Both the position numbers and the translations under genes were made by a program. The notes under the pieces are model-generated. The model was not told where the DNA came from, searched no databases, and saw only the letters and a program-made list of their open reading frames with translations. Shown piece by piece: positions 29,767 to 38,942 of a stretch of 64,000 bases of DNA; the stretch's first letter is position 1, and every line of letters starts with the position of its first letter. This DNA is from Deferrisoma camini S3R1. GTDB lineage: Bacteria > Desulfobacterota > Deferrisomatia > Deferrisomatales > Deferrisomataceae. The stretch is from contig NZ_JAFN01000001.1 of the NCBI RefSeq assembly GCF_000526155.1, positions 2,939,014-3,003,013 on the forward strand, read 5' to 3'.

Positions 29767-30731
29767 CCGGGTTCGGGCCGCTCTCGGTCCTGGCGGCCTG
29801 GGGGCTGGACGCCGTGCTGGGGGATCCCCCCTGGATCCCCTGGCCCCACCCCGTGGTGGCCATGGGGCGGGCCGTGGCGGCGCTGGAGCGCCGGCTCTAC
29901 CGGCCCGCCGGGCTCCTGTGGCGGGGGGCCGTTCTGTGGGGCGCGGTCGTGGCCGGAGCCGGCGGGGCCGCCTTGGCCCTGTGGCGGGCCGCCGGCTGGA
30001 TCCACCCGGTCCTGGGAGCGGCCGTGGGCGTGTACCTGGCCTACGCCTGCCTGGCGACCCGGTGCCTGGACCAGGAGGCCCGGGAGGTGGGGCGGTTGGT
30101 GCGACGCGGCCGGATCCCCCAGGCCCGACGCCGCCTGTCCCGGATCGTGGGCCGCGACACCTCCGATCTCTCCCCCTCCGAGATCCTCCGGGCCGCGGTG
30201 GAGACCGTGGCGGAGAACGCGTCGGACGGCGTGGTGGCCCCCCTGTTCTACCTGGTGCTCGGCGCCGCCCTGGGCTGGGGCCCCGCCCTGGCCGTGGCCT
30301 ACAAGGCCGTCAACACCCTGGACTCCATGGTGGGGTACCGAAACCCGCGGTACGAGACCTTCGGCCGGGTTAGCGCCCGGGCCGACGACGTGGCAAACTG
30401 GCTTCCGGCCCGCCTCACCGCCCTGCTGGCCGCGGTCGCTGCCCAGCTCCTGTGGCGCCGGGGCCGGCACACCCTGCGGGTGGCATGGAGGGACGGCCGG
30501 TACCACAAGTCGCCCAACGCCGGGTTTCCGGAGGCCGCGTTCGCGGCCGCCCTGGGGGTGGAGCTGGGCGGGCCCGCCCGGTACGGCGGCGTGGTGCGGC
30601 CCAGCCCGCGGCTCGGCGATCCGGGCCCCCGGCTGGGGCCCGCACACCTGGATCGGGCGCTCGGCCTCCTGTGGGCCACGTCGGCCCTGGCCGCAACCAG
30701 CGGCGCCCTGATCGTGGTCTTTTTCCCCTGA
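29763..30731 (+). CDS. cbiB: Adenosylcobinamide-phosphate synthase (CbiB)
   Basis: Membrane amide synthase that attaches aminopropanol (phosphate), the product of CobD, to adenosylcobyric acid. The GTG overlaps the cobD stop (GTGA), giving 322 residues. Motifs are LDAVLGDPPWIPWPHPVVAMG near the N-terminus, GRDTSDLSPSEILRAAVETV, AENASDGVVAPLFY, YKAVNTLDSMVGYRNPRY and SPNAGFPEAAFAAALGV, all family hallmarks. Several hydrophobic segments are present. Coupling of cobD to cbiB fits their consecutive steps. Confidence 0.92.
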   Translation: MTGFGPLSVLAAWGLDAVLGDPPWIPWPHPVVAMGRAVAALERRLYRPAGLLWRGAVLWGAVVAGAGGAALALWRAAGWIHPVLGAAVGVYLAYACLATRCLDQEAREVGRLVRRGRIPQARRRLSRIVGRDTSDLSPSEILRAAVETVAENASDGVVAPLFYLVLGAALGWGPALAVAYKAVNTLDSMVGYRNPRYETFGRVSARADDVANWLPARLTALLAAVAAQLLWRRGRHTLRVAWRDGRYHKSPNAGFPEAAFAAALGVELGGPARYGGVVRPSPRLGDPGPRLGPAHLDRALGLLWATSALAATSGALIVVFFP

Positions 30732-30785
30732 ACCTGGCTCCGCCGCCCAGCCTCCCAGCGGGCCGAAGGCCCAAAGTGAACGACC

Positions 30786-32126
30786 ATGGCCCGACCCGAC
30801 GACCTGACCTACCGGGAGAAGTACCTCCGGCTCGTGGACGAGCTGGACGCCAAGGAGCGGGAGTGGTCCGCCCTGGGTGAGCGGCTCCGCCGGATCCTGA
30901 CCCATCTGACCATCATCGCGGAGGGGCCGGCCACCCCCGAGATCTCGGCGGCCCTGGCCGAGCTGCGCGACGACCTGAAGGCCGGCCTCGACCTCGAGAA
31001 GCTGGAGAACCGCGTCGAGGAGCTGAAGGACCGGGTGCTCGCCGAGACCCGGTGGGCCGACCCCGACCAGCCCGCCCCCCCGGTGCACCACGTGCTGATC
31101 CATCTGGTGGAGCGGCTCCCCCTGCCGCCGGAGTGCGCGGAGGAGGCCCTGGCCCTCATCGAGACGTTCGAGGCCGGGATCGCCCCCGACGACCTGCCCG
31201 ACGCCATCGAGGGGATCACCGGCCTCGTCTACCGGATGCGGTCCCTCGTGCAGGAGGAGAAAGCCCAGCTCGAAACCCTGCTCCAGGAGATGGCGCAGCG
31301 GCTCCGCCAGATCGACCAGGGTATCCACGGTGCATGGGAGCGCTCCCAGGAGGGGTTCCGGGCCTCCCGCCGGCTCGACACCGCCGTGCGCCAGGAGATG
31401 AGGGGGCTGACCGAGAGGAGCGCGGGGGCCGGCGACGTGGTCACCCTGCGGGACTGGATCCGGAGCAGCCTGGAGGCGATCGAGGCCCACCTGGAAGCCC
31501 ACCGCAGGGCGGACGAGAACCGGGAAAAGGAGCTCCAGGCCGAGGTGGACCGCCTGCGCCAGACCGTGACCCAGCTCGAGGGCGAGGTGGAGGAGCAGCG
31601 GGACCGCGCCCGCACCGCTCGGGAACAGAGTCTCCGGGACCCGCTCACGGGGTGCTTCAACCGGCTGGCCTACGAGGAGCGGGTGCGGGCCGAGGAGGCC
31701 CGGTGGCGGCGCTACGGCAGCCCCCTGTCGATCATCGTGGTGGACGTGGACCGGTTCAAGTCCATCAACGACCGGTTCGGGCACCGGGCCGGGGACAAGG
31801 TGCTCAAGGCCATCGCCCGGATCGCGGACTCCCAGATCCGGGAGGTGGACTTCTTCGGCCGGTACGGGGGGGAGGAGTTCGTGGTGCTCCTGCCCGAGAC
31901 CCCCCTGGCGGCCGCGGTGAAGGTGGCCGAGAAGATCCGACGCAGCGTGGAGGCGTTCCGGTTCCACACCCGGGGGAAACCGGTGCCCGTGACCGTGTCG
32001 TGCGGGGTGGCCCAGTTCCGACCGGGCGACACCGCCGCTTCGGCCTTCGAGCGGGCTGACCAGGCCCTGTACCGGGCCAAGGAGGCCGGACGGAACCGGG
32101 TCGAGACCGAGGCCCCGGGCTCGTAG
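30786..32126 (+). CDS. GGDEF diguanylate cyclase with coiled-coil sensor region
   Basis: A 446-residue cytoplasmic protein. Residues 1-270 are mostly helical and charged, with long coiled-coil stretches and no membrane span. The GGDEF domain (about 285-440) has SLRDPLTGCFNRLAYEER, the metal-binding VVDVDRFKSINDRFGH and an active-site RYGGEEFVVLLPE (GGEEF). An RxxD inhibitory site five residues ahead of GGEEF is not evident (REVDFFGRYGGEEF holds an R-x-x-D-like REVD). It probably makes cyclic di-GMP in response to a partner protein. A 46-bp repeat remnant (GGGCCGAAGGCCC) lies between cbiB and this gene. Confidence 0.88.
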   Translation: MARPDDLTYREKYLRLVDELDAKEREWSALGERLRRILTHLTIIAEGPATPEISAALAELRDDLKAGLDLEKLENRVEELKDRVLAETRWADPDQPAPPVHHVLIHLVERLPLPPECAEEALALIETFEAGIAPDDLPDAIEGITGLVYRMRSLVQEEKAQLETLLQEMAQRLRQIDQGIHGAWERSQEGFRASRRLDTAVRQEMRGLTERSAGAGDVVTLRDWIRSSLEAIEAHLEAHRRADENREKELQAEVDRLRQTVTQLEGEVEEQRDRARTAREQSLRDPLTGCFNRLAYEERVRAEEARWRRYGSPLSIIVVDVDRFKSINDRFGHRAGDKVLKAIARIADSQIREVDFFGRYGGEEFVVLLPETPLAAAVKVAEKIRRSVEAFRFHTRGKPVPVTVSCGVAQFRPGDTAASAFERADQALYRAKEAGRNRVETEAPGS

Positions 32127-32147
32127 CCCCCAACGCCGAGACGAACC

Positions 32148-33176
32148 ATGCGCGACGCCCACTTCATCCGGCAGAACAAGCTCACGAAGCAGTGGGTGAT
32201 CTTCGCTCCGAGCCGTCGGAGGCGGCCCACGGACCTGCGCGCCAAGCCCACCCCCGTGCCCGAGCAGATCCCGCCGTGCGACCCGAACTGCCCCTTCTGC
32301 CCGGGCAACGAGCCCGCCCTCGGCCGCGTGGTGCTCGAGCTCCCCGGCCCCCCTCCCCACGGGTGGCGCACCCGGGTGATCCCCAACCGGTACCCGGCCG
32401 TGTCGCCCGAGCTCGACCCCCGCCGGTACTCGGTGGGCATCCACCTGGCCCTCGAGGGCCACGGCCGCCACGAGGTCATCATCGAGTCCCCCCGCCACGA
32501 CCGGGACCTGCCCGAGATGGACCCGGCCGAGGTGGAGGCCCTGATCGAGACCTACCACCGCCGCCACCGGGACCTCATGGCCCTGGACGACACGATCCTC
32601 ACCCTGACCTTCCGGAACCGGGGCCCCCGGGCCGGGGCCTCGATGGCCCATCCCCACTCCCAGACCATCGCCCTGGCCGTGGCGCCCCCCCACGTGCGGT
32701 GGAGGGAGGAGGAGGCCCAACGCTACTTCGACGAGTGGGGCCGGTGCTGCATGTGCGACGTGCTGGCGTTCGAGACCCGCACCGGCGAGCGGATCGTGGC
32801 CGAGAACGACTCGTTCGTGGCCTTCGTGCCGTTCGCGGCCGAGGTGCCCTGCGAGGTGTGGATCGTGCCCCGGCGTCACCAGGCGGACTTCGGGGAGCTC
32901 GTCGATCCGGAGAAGGCTCCCCTGGCCCGGATCCTGCGGGACGTGCTGGGCCGCATCGCGGAGCGCCTGCGCCGACCCGACTACAACTACGTGATCCACT
33001 CGTCCACCCAGTACCGGGCCGGCGAGCCCCATCTCCACTGGTACATCCAGGTCCTTCCCCGCCTCACCACCCGGGCCGGGCTCGAGATCGGCACCGGCAT
33101 CGCGATCAATCCCTCGATCCCCGAGGAGGATGCGGCCCTACTGCGGGCCGTTTCCAACCTCGGCGGCGCCCGGTGA
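32148..33176 (+). CDS. GalT-like HIT-superfamily nucleotidyltransferase
   Basis: A 342-residue homologue of galactose-1-phosphate uridylyltransferase. Two HIT-type halves are seen. The N-terminal zinc motif is CPFCPGNEP, and the active-site HxHxQ is in ASMAHPHSQTIAL, with serine where GalT has glycine (HPHGQ). The second half has a CCMCD cysteine motif and PHLHWYIQVLPR. No galK or galE lies nearby, so the true substrate (UDP-sugar exchange or another nucleotide-sugar reaction) is uncertain. It follows the GGDEF gene by 21 bp. Confidence 0.75.
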   Translation: MRDAHFIRQNKLTKQWVIFAPSRRRRPTDLRAKPTPVPEQIPPCDPNCPFCPGNEPALGRVVLELPGPPPHGWRTRVIPNRYPAVSPELDPRRYSVGIHLALEGHGRHEVIIESPRHDRDLPEMDPAEVEALIETYHRRHRDLMALDDTILTLTFRNRGPRAGASMAHPHSQTIALAVAPPHVRWREEEAQRYFDEWGRCCMCDVLAFETRTGERIVAENDSFVAFVPFAAEVPCEVWIVPRRHQADFGELVDPEKAPLARILRDVLGRIAERLRRPDYNYVIHSSTQYRAGEPHLHWYIQVLPRLTTRAGLEIGTGIAINPSIPEEDAALLRAVSNLGGAR

Positions 33177-33708
33177 GCCGCGCCCCATTGACCCGGGCCC
33201 GCTCCGCTCTTATCGTACGGCCACCCACACTCCTACGGCTCGCGCACGTCCAGGCCCCTGCGGGGCCAGCTAAAAACCAGAGACTAGAAACTGGAGACTA
33301 GTGCACCGTTTCGCAAAGACGTATGCAGGTTGCGTCGGTGGGGCTGGGGGCACCGACGAAGCGCGACGGCCGAGCAGTTCGGGCCGCCCGGCGCCAGGGG
33401 AGCGGCCGCGGCGCGTGCTCTCACGCGCCGCAGCGGACCGCGCCGAGGCGGCCCCTGCGAGGCCGTTCAGCGAAGGAGGGGCCCCCAGCCCCACCCCCTG
33501 GGAACACAACGAAATTTCGGAAACGATACACTAGACCCTGCTTCCCGGCCCCCGGGAGGTAAAGGCGAAGAGGTATGATGATTGCCCGAACGCGTGGGAA
33601 TCCGGGAGGTTTTCAAGCCTTCTAGCCTCCTGGCCTTCCAGCCTCCCAGCGGGCCGAAGGCCCCAGACCGGCGACCAACGACCGAAGTTACATGGAAAGG
33701 GGTGTTCC
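33177..33708. other. Repeat-filled gap between galT-like gene and pgk
   Basis: No gene is seen. The gap holds GACTAGAAACTGGAGACTAG near 33280, the 159-bp inverted-end module (33337-33495), and at about 33605-33695 an inverted composite repeat (CCTTCTAGCCTCCTGGCC, CAGCGGGCCGAAGGCCC, GACCAACGACCGAAGTTA). The pgk ribosome site lies just beyond the repeat. Confidence 0.65.
33337..33495. repeat. 159-bp inverted-end (MITE-like) module, copy A
   Basis: Ends are GGTGGGGCTGGGGGC (33337-33351) and its exact reverse complement (33481-33495). A central hairpin GGCGCGT/ACGCGCC lies near 33405. Copy B, in opposite orientation, is at 63498-63656 with identical length. Homology continues about 40 bp beyond each end. 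Confidence 0.78.
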
Positions 33709-34893
33709 ATGGAGATCCGTTCGGTGGAGGAGATCCAGGTCGAAGGAAAACGGGTGTTCGTGCGGGCCGACCTGAACGTGCCGCTGAAGGACGGCCGCAT
33801 CACCGACGACACCCGGATCCGGGCCGCCCTGCCCACCCTGCGCTATCTGCTGGACGGGGGCGCGGCGGTGGTCCTGGCGAGCCATCTGGGCCGGCCCAAG
33901 GGCCGGCCCGACCCGGCCTTCTCGCTCGCGCCGGTGGCCGAGCGGCTGGGGGAGCTGCTGGGCCTGAGCGTGTTCCTGGCCCCGGACGTGGTGGGCCCGA
34001 AGGTGGAGCCCCTGGCCCGGGACCTGGAGCCGGGGGAGGTCCTGGTGCTGGAAAACGTGAGGTTCCACCCCGGCGAGACCAAGAACGACCCGGAGCTGGC
34101 GCGCCAGCTGGCCGCCCTGGCCGACGCGTACGTGAACGACGCCTTCGGCACCTGCCACCGGGCCCACGCCTCCACGGCCGGCATGGCATCCCTTTTCCCT
34201 CCGGACCGCCGGGCGGCAGGCCTGCTGCTGCTCAAGGAGATCCGGGCGTTCGAACGGGTGCTGGACCGGCCCGATCACCCCTACGTGGCGGTGCTCGGGG
34301 GCGCCAAGGTGAGCGACAAGATCGGGGTGATCCGCAACCTACTGCCCCGGGTGGACCGGATCCTGGTGGGCGGGGCCATGGCGTACACGTTCCTGAAGGC
34401 CCAGGGAATCGAGGTGGGGGGCTCCTTCGTGGAGGAGGACAAGCTCGAGCTCGCCCGGGAGCTCCTCGCCCAGGCCCGGGAGGAGGGCAAGGAGATCGCC
34501 CTGCCCGCGGACCACGTGATCGCGCGGGACCTCAGCGCCGAGGCCGAGACCCGCGTGACCGACGGGGCCGAGGTGCCGGCCGGGTGGAAGGGGGTAGACA
34601 TCGGCCCCCGGACCCGGGAGGCCTACGCCCGGGCCGTGGCCGGGGCGCGCACCGTGGTCTGGAACGGCCCCATGGGGGTGTTCGAGATCCCGGCGTTCGC
34701 CGAGGGCACCGTGGCCGTGGCCCGGGCCGCGGCCGACTCGCCGGCGTTCACCGTGGTCGGGGGCGGCGACAGCGTGGCCGCCGTGACCCAGGCCGGGCTG
34801 GCCGACCGGATCTCCCACATCTCCACCGGCGGAGGGGCGTCCCTGGAGCTTCTCGAAGGCAAGACCCTGCCGGGCATCGCCGCCCTGGGGTGA
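33709..34893 (+). CDS. pgk: Phosphoglycerate kinase
   Basis: Transfers phosphate between 1,3-bisphosphoglycerate and ADP in glycolysis or gluconeogenesis. The 394 residues are typical. Motifs are VFVRADLNVPLKDG, ASHLGRPKGR, LENVRFHPGE, GTCHRAHASTAG, VAVLGGAKVSDKIGVI and the nucleotide-site GGGDSVAAV. AAAGGGG precedes the ATG. It leads pgk-tpiA-secG; gap is not adjacent in the window. Confidence 0.96.
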   Translation: MEIRSVEEIQVEGKRVFVRADLNVPLKDGRITDDTRIRAALPTLRYLLDGGAAVVLASHLGRPKGRPDPAFSLAPVAERLGELLGLSVFLAPDVVGPKVEPLARDLEPGEVLVLENVRFHPGETKNDPELARQLAALADAYVNDAFGTCHRAHASTAGMASLFPPDRRAAGLLLLKEIRAFERVLDRPDHPYVAVLGGAKVSDKIGVIRNLLPRVDRILVGGAMAYTFLKAQGIEVGGSFVEEDKLELARELLAQAREEGKEIALPADHVIARDLSAEAETRVTDGAEVPAGWKGVDIGPRTREAYARAVAGARTVVWNGPMGVFEIPAFAEGTVAVARAAADSPAFTVVGGGDSVAAVTQAGLADRISHISTGGGASLELLEGKTLPGIAALG

Positions 34894-34914
34894 GGGCGGA
34901 GAAAGGATCCAACC

Positions 34915-35670
<756 letters not shown>

Positions 35671-35705
35671 AGTGCGTTTCGATCCTCATCCAGACGGACG
35701 GGACC

Positions 35706-36041
35706 ATGTACACGCTGCTGATCGTCGTTCATGTGATCGTGAGCTTCATCCTGGTGGGCATCGTGCTCCTCCAGCAGGGCAAGGGCGCCGACATGGGCGC
35801 CGTGTTCGGCGGATCGAGCCAGACCCTGTTCGGCAGCTCCGGGGGCACCACGTTCCTCGGCAAGCTGACCGCGGTGGCGGCCGGGGTGTTCATGCTCACC
35901 TCCCTGGGCTTGACCTATATGGCGAGCCATCGGTATAAGGTCAGCGTGGTGCCGGACCAGCCGGCGGCCACCGCGCCCGCGCCCCAGCAGGCCCCGGCCC
36001 AGCAGCCGCCGGCCGATCAACCGGCCGGCGAGCAGAAGTAG
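35706..36041 (+). CDS. secG: Preprotein translocase subunit SecG
   Basis: A 111-residue accessory subunit of SecYEG. Two membrane segments are clear: MYTLLIVVHVIVSFILVGIV and TAVAAGVFMLTSLGLTYMA. Between them is the conserved LLQQGKGADMGAVFGG...TLFGSSGGTTFLGK loop. The tail is a low-complexity Pro/Ala/Gln stretch. The tpiA-secG order is common in proteobacteria. The ribosome site is weak, and the ATG is fixed by the family start. Confidence 0.92.
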   Translation: MYTLLIVVHVIVSFILVGIVLLQQGKGADMGAVFGGSSQTLFGSSGGTTFLGKLTAVAAGVFMLTSLGLTYMASHRYKVSVVPDQPAATAPAPQQAPAQQPPADQPAGEQK

Positions 36042-36057
36042 AGCCAACCGGATTCGT

Positions 36058-36143
36058 GCCCAGGTGGTGGAACTGGTAGACACGCTATCTTGAGGGGGTA
36101 GTGGGGAAATCCCGTGCCGGTTCGAGTCCGGCCCTGGGCACCA
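36058..36143 (+). tRNA. tRNA-Leu (GAG)
   Basis: A complete type II tRNA of 86 nt with encoded CCA. The acceptor stem is GCCCAGG/CCTGGGC, the D-arm contains GGAACTGGTAGAC, and the anticodon stem CTATC/GGTAG surrounds loop TTGAGGG (anticodon GAG). A long variable arm (TGGGGAAATCCC) and T-arm GCCGG-TTCGAGT-CCGGC follow. It lies 16 bp after secG. Confidence 0.95.
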
Positions 36144-36153
36144 TCGGAAGCAG

Positions 36154-36185
36154 AAAGGGGAGCCGAGAGATCGGCTCCCCTTTTC
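36154..36185 (+). terminator. Terminator after tRNA-Leu(GAG)
   Basis: AAGGGGAGCCGA pairs with TCGGCTCCCCTTTT around a 4-nt loop, ending in TTTTCG. It is 10 bp past the tRNA end and probably ends the pgk-tpiA-secG-tRNA transcript. Confidence 0.85.
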
Positions 36186-36210
36186 GTTTGCGCCGTCCCC
36201 GACGCGCCGC

Positions 36211-36247
36211 AAAAAAAACGACCGGAACCCTCGAGGGACTCCGGTCG
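36211..36247 (-). terminator. Orphaned terminator of the original tRNA-Leu(CAG)
   Basis: On the minus strand CGACCGGA (36219-36226) pairs with TCCGGTCG (36240-36247), with an inner CCC-TCGA-GGG, followed by eight T (36211-36218 on the complement). It sits just outside attL, directly downstream of the displaced tRNA-Leu 3' segment. It is therefore inferred to be the pre-integration terminator of the tRNA gene now 9.2 kb away. Confidence 0.8.
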
Positions 36248-36262
36248 CTCGGTCGAGCGGGT

Positions 36263-36319
36263 TGGTGCCGAAGAGAGGACTCGAACCTCCACGGGCTTGC
36301 GCCCACCAGATCCTGAATC
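36263..36319. repeat. attL direct repeat (tRNA-Leu 3' fragment)
   Basis: 57 bp identical to 45435-45491: CCA, acceptor, T-arm, variable arm and anticodon-arm segments of tRNA-Leu(CAG), read on the minus strand. After 36319 the sequence diverges (AGGTTGGC versus TGGCGCGT), so this copy is not a functional tRNA. Confidence 0.93.
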
Positions 36320-36383
36320 AGGTTGGCACCACAATACTCGACCCACGGTTGATAACTCTACCCCATTTTTTGCTATAAATTCG

Positions 36384-36411
36384 TTGACCTTCACCTCTCT
36401 TGTGTTATCCT
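36384..36411 (+). promoter_or_regulatory. Candidate integrase promoter
   Basis: TTGACC (36384-36389) and TATCCT (36406-36411) are separated by 16 nt, about 95 bp ahead of the integrase ATG, in an AT-richer stretch between attL and int. Confidence 0.35.
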
Positions 36412-36434
36412 GCCTCACGTCACTTCACCCCATC

Positions 36435-36463
36435 TTGTTAGCCCATAGATAGCCGGCTAACAA
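36435..36463. promoter_or_regulatory. Inverted GTTAGCC sites near attL (possible integrase/excisionase arm sites)
   Basis: TTGTTAGCC (36435-36443) and its exact reverse complement GGCTAACAA (36455-36463) face each other across 11 bp. The same core, GTTAGCCC, occurs twice in direct orientation near the other end (45356-45363 and 45367-45374). Shared motifs at both ends of an element are typical of recombinase arm sites; this is inference. Confidence 0.5.
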
Positions 36464-36504
36464 ACCGGACTCCTGTTCCGCCCCCAACGGGAACGAGGGA
36501 CGCC

Positions 36505-37734
36505 ATGAAGCCCAGGGCTAGCAGCGGCGCGCGGACGACCCGCAAGACTCGTTTCACGAAGGCCGTGGTCAAGTCTCTTCAGTACGACGGGGACGGCAAG
36601 AACCGGGTGACCTGGTGGGACTCCGAAACGCCCGGGTTCGGTGTGCGGATCACGCCCAAGGGGAGCAAGTCGTACGTGGTGCTCTACCGCAACCCGGCCG
36701 GCACCCTGAAGTGGTACACCATCGGCCCCGTGGATCGGATCACCTTGACCTTGGCCCGACAGAAAGCCCGGGAGGTTCTGGCTTCTGCCGAGCTGGGGGG
36801 CGATCCGGCCCAAGAGAAGACCCGGAAGCGCGGGGAACTGCGGGTGCGGGACCTGGTGAACCTCTTCCTGGCCGACTACGTGGACGTGCACCTCCGGCCC
36901 TCCACGGCCAGCGAGTACCGGCGGCAACTGCTGACCCGTGTGGTGCCTGCCCTCGGCTCCAAGCGGGTGTCCGAGGTGACCCGCGCCGACGTGGCGAAGC
37001 TTCATCAGAAGCTCGGGAAGACCGCCCCCATCCAGGCGAACCGGACCCTGGCGGCCGTGGGCAAGATGTTCTCCTGGGCCTTGGAGCACGGTCACCTGCC
37101 CGAGGGCTCGCCGCACCCGGCCCGGGGGATCAAAAAGTTCCGGGAGACCAAGCGGGACCGATGGATCAAGCCCGAAGAGCTCCCACGCCTGGCCGAGGCG
37201 ATCGCAGAGGAGCCCAACGTCTTCGTGCGCGGTGCCCTGTGGCTGATCCTGTTCACGGGGCTGCGCCGTGGGGAGGTGATGGGGCTCCGGTGGTCCGACG
37301 TTGACCTCGATCGCCACGAGCTCCACCTGCCCGACACGAAGGCCCACCGTGCTCACGTGGTGCCCCTGAGCGCGCCGGCCGTGGCGCTTCTCCAGGGGCT
37401 TCCGCGTGTCGCAGGGAACCCCTACGTCTTTCCAGGGATGCGGGAGGGGGACCACCTGCGGGACCTCAACGGCCCCTGGGCGCGGATCCGCAAGCGTGCC
37501 GGGCTGGAAGACGTGAGGCTCCACGACCTGCGCCGGACGGTGGGCTCGTGGCTGGCAACCCACGGGGCGAGCCTGCCCCTGATCGGGAAGATCCTGAACC
37601 ACTCCACCCCGGCGACCACGGCCGTGTACGCGCGGCTGGCCGAGGATCCGGTACGGGCAGCCCTGGAAGAGCACGGCCGGCGGATCCTGGCAGCGGCCGA
37701 AGGGCTCAAGGTGCTGGAAGGCGGGAAGAGCTGA
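36505..37734 (+). CDS. Tyrosine-type site-specific integrase
   Basis: A 409-residue phage-type integrase. The N-terminus (about 10-90: TPGFGVRITPKGSKSYVVLYRNP) is the DUF4102-like arm domain found in tRNA-targeting integrases. A core-binding SAM-like domain follows (about 110-190). The catalytic domain has Arg in FTGLRRGEVMGLRWSDVD, HxxR in LHDLRRTVGSWL, the second conserved H in ILNHSTPATTAVY, and Tyr in TAVYARLAED. It lies next to attL and reads into the element. All catalytic residues are intact, so it may still be active. Confidence 0.93.
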   Translation: MKPRASSGARTTRKTRFTKAVVKSLQYDGDGKNRVTWWDSETPGFGVRITPKGSKSYVVLYRNPAGTLKWYTIGPVDRITLTLARQKAREVLASAELGGDPAQEKTRKRGELRVRDLVNLFLADYVDVHLRPSTASEYRRQLLTRVVPALGSKRVSEVTRADVAKLHQKLGKTAPIQANRTLAAVGKMFSWALEHGHLPEGSPHPARGIKKFRETKRDRWIKPEELPRLAEAIAEEPNVFVRGALWLILFTGLRRGEVMGLRWSDVDLDRHELHLPDTKAHRAHVVPLSAPAVALLQGLPRVAGNPYVFPGMREGDHLRDLNGPWARIRKRAGLEDVRLHDLRRTVGSWLATHGASLPLIGKILNHSTPATTAVYARLAEDPVRAALEEHGRRILAAAEGLKVLEGGKS

Positions 37735-37778
37735 CCGGCTCAGAACGAACCGACAACGGCAGAAAGGGAGGCACCCCG

Positions 37779-38009
37779 ATGAACGTGGAGATTCCGAAGG
37801 CGCTCCACCATCGCCTGGCCCAGGCGGCGCGAGCCCTGGGCAAGACCGAGCCCGAGTGCGTGGCCGAAGCCCTGACCGAGTGGCTGGAGGACCTGGAAGA
37901 CGCCCAGGCGTACCGTGACGCCCTGGAAGAGTGGGAGCGGGACGGGCGGGCGACCGTGCCCCTGGAAGCCCTCCGGCGGGAACTCCAGGGGGACAAGGCC
38001 GACCCGTGA
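37779..38009 (+). CDS. Antitoxin, ribbon-helix-helix type (pair 1)
   Basis: A 76-residue small protein with MNVEIPKALHHRLAQAARALGKTE at the DNA-binding N-terminus and an acidic C-terminal half that would wrap the toxin. GGGAGG precedes the ATG. Its stop overlaps the toxin start (GTGA). It is closely related to the antitoxin at 38483, sharing MNVEIPK, GKTE and EAL-EW-ED. RelB/DinJ-like assignment is by pattern. Confidence 0.75.
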   Translation: MNVEIPKALHHRLAQAARALGKTEPECVAEALTEWLEDLEDAQAYRDALEEWERDGRATVPLEALRRELQGDKADP

Positions 38010-38263
38010 TCTACCGCGTCGAACTGACCCGGGCCGCGGCTCGCCAGGTGAAACGTCTCCCGGCCGAGACACGGGAGCGCATCCTGGCCCGGTTGGAAGC
38101 CTTGGCCGAAGCCCCCAGGCCGCCGGGGGTGCGGAAGCTCGCCGGCACGGAAGACGGCTACCGCATTCGGGTAGGAGCATACCGTATCCTCTACCGGATC
38201 GAGGACGACCGTCTGGTGGTCCTGGTGATGCGGGTGGGCCACAGGGGGGAGGTGTACCGCTGA
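38006..38263 (+). CDS. RelE/ParE-family toxin (pair 1)
   Basis: An 85-residue basic protein starting at GTG (VIYRVELTRAAARQVKRLP) in a GTGA overlap with its antitoxin. The RelE fold signature is clear: AAARQVKRLPAETRERI, then KLAGTEDGYRIRVGAYRILYRI and VVLVMRVGHRGEVYR. RelE toxins cut mRNA on the ribosome. Conserved arginines in YRIRVGAYRILY are present, so activity is plausible. Confidence 0.85.
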   Translation: MIYRVELTRAAARQVKRLPAETRERILARLEALAEAPRPPGVRKLAGTEDGYRIRVGAYRILYRIEDDRLVVLVMRVGHRGEVYR

Positions 38264-38482
38264 CGAGGCTCGAATCCGGCAAAGGCCCCTGTGCCGTACC
38301 GACAGAACCGACAAAAGCCCCCGTTGTGGATCACATGGCGGTGGTTCGTGACGCACAACCCCGGTTGCTGCTCACGGCAGAACGACAAAGCGCCCCCCCC
38401 GGGGCTCCACCACGTCGAGCCCCCCACGTGACGCCTGGCAACCCGCGCCCGGACGGCCGGCCCAAGAACAGGAGGCAACCCG

Positions 38483-38692
38483 ATGAACGTCGAGATCCCC
38501 AAGCCCATCCACAGGAAGATAGCCCTGTTGGCAAGCCGGTTTGGCAAAACCGAAAGCGACTGTGTGGTGGAGGCACTGCAGGAGTGGATCGAAGACCGGG
38601 AGGACTACCTGGTTGCGGCAGAACGTCTGAAGACCCCTGGCCGGCGCTTGACCACCGAGGAAGTGGAGCGGGAACTTGAGCTGGCGGATTGA
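38483..38692 (+). CDS. Antitoxin, ribbon-helix-helix type (pair 2)
   Basis: A 69-residue paralogue of the antitoxin at 37779, beginning MNVEIPKPIHRKIALLASRFG. AGGAGG lies upstream. It overlaps the toxin by 17 bp. The 219-bp gap before it carries a CCGACAGAACCGACAAAAG motif and a GGGGCTCCACCACG stretch that recurs after pair 2 (GGGGCTCCACAACG), so the flanks were duplicated along with the genes. Confidence 0.72.
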   Translation: MNVEIPKPIHRKIALLASRFGKTESDCVVEALQEWIEDREDYLVAAERLKTPGRRLTTEEVERELELAD

Positions 38693-38942
38693 ATGGGACG
38701 AGCGGGCCGTCAAGGATCTGAAGGGCCTCGACCGACAGGCCCAAAGACGGGTTGTCCGGTACATGGCCGACCGGGTGGGAGGTCGCTCGGATCCCCGGAC
38801 ACTCGGCCGAGCCCTGGAGGGGCCGCTCGGGGAGCTCTGGAGATACCGAGTCGGCCCCTACCGCGTGGTATGCCGCATCGAAGACGACCACCTGGTGGTC
38901 CTGGTGGTACGGGTGGGGCACAGGCGGGAGGTGTACCGCTGA
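38676..38942 (+). CDS. RelE/ParE-family toxin (pair 2)
   Basis: An 88-residue RelE-like protein that appears to start at TTG (MSWRIEWDERAVKDLKGLD), overlapping the antitoxin by 17 bp. It ends in VVLVVRVGHRREVYR, almost identical to the toxin of pair 1, with GELWRYRVGPYRVVCRI in place of YRIRVGAYRILYRI. The N-terminal halves differ more, so the two pairs may be non-cross-reacting. Confidence 0.82.
   Translation: MSWRIEWDERAVKDLKGLDRQAQRRVVRYMADRVGGRSDPRTLGRALEGPLGELWRYRVGPYRVVCRIEDDHLVVLVVRVGHRREVYR

Noticed and set aside
28725-30731. Very long overlapping or antisense open frames such as those across cobD, leuA and rnr
   Set aside because: They are low-complexity Gly/Arg/Pro translations expected from GC-rich DNA opposite or out of frame with clear genes.
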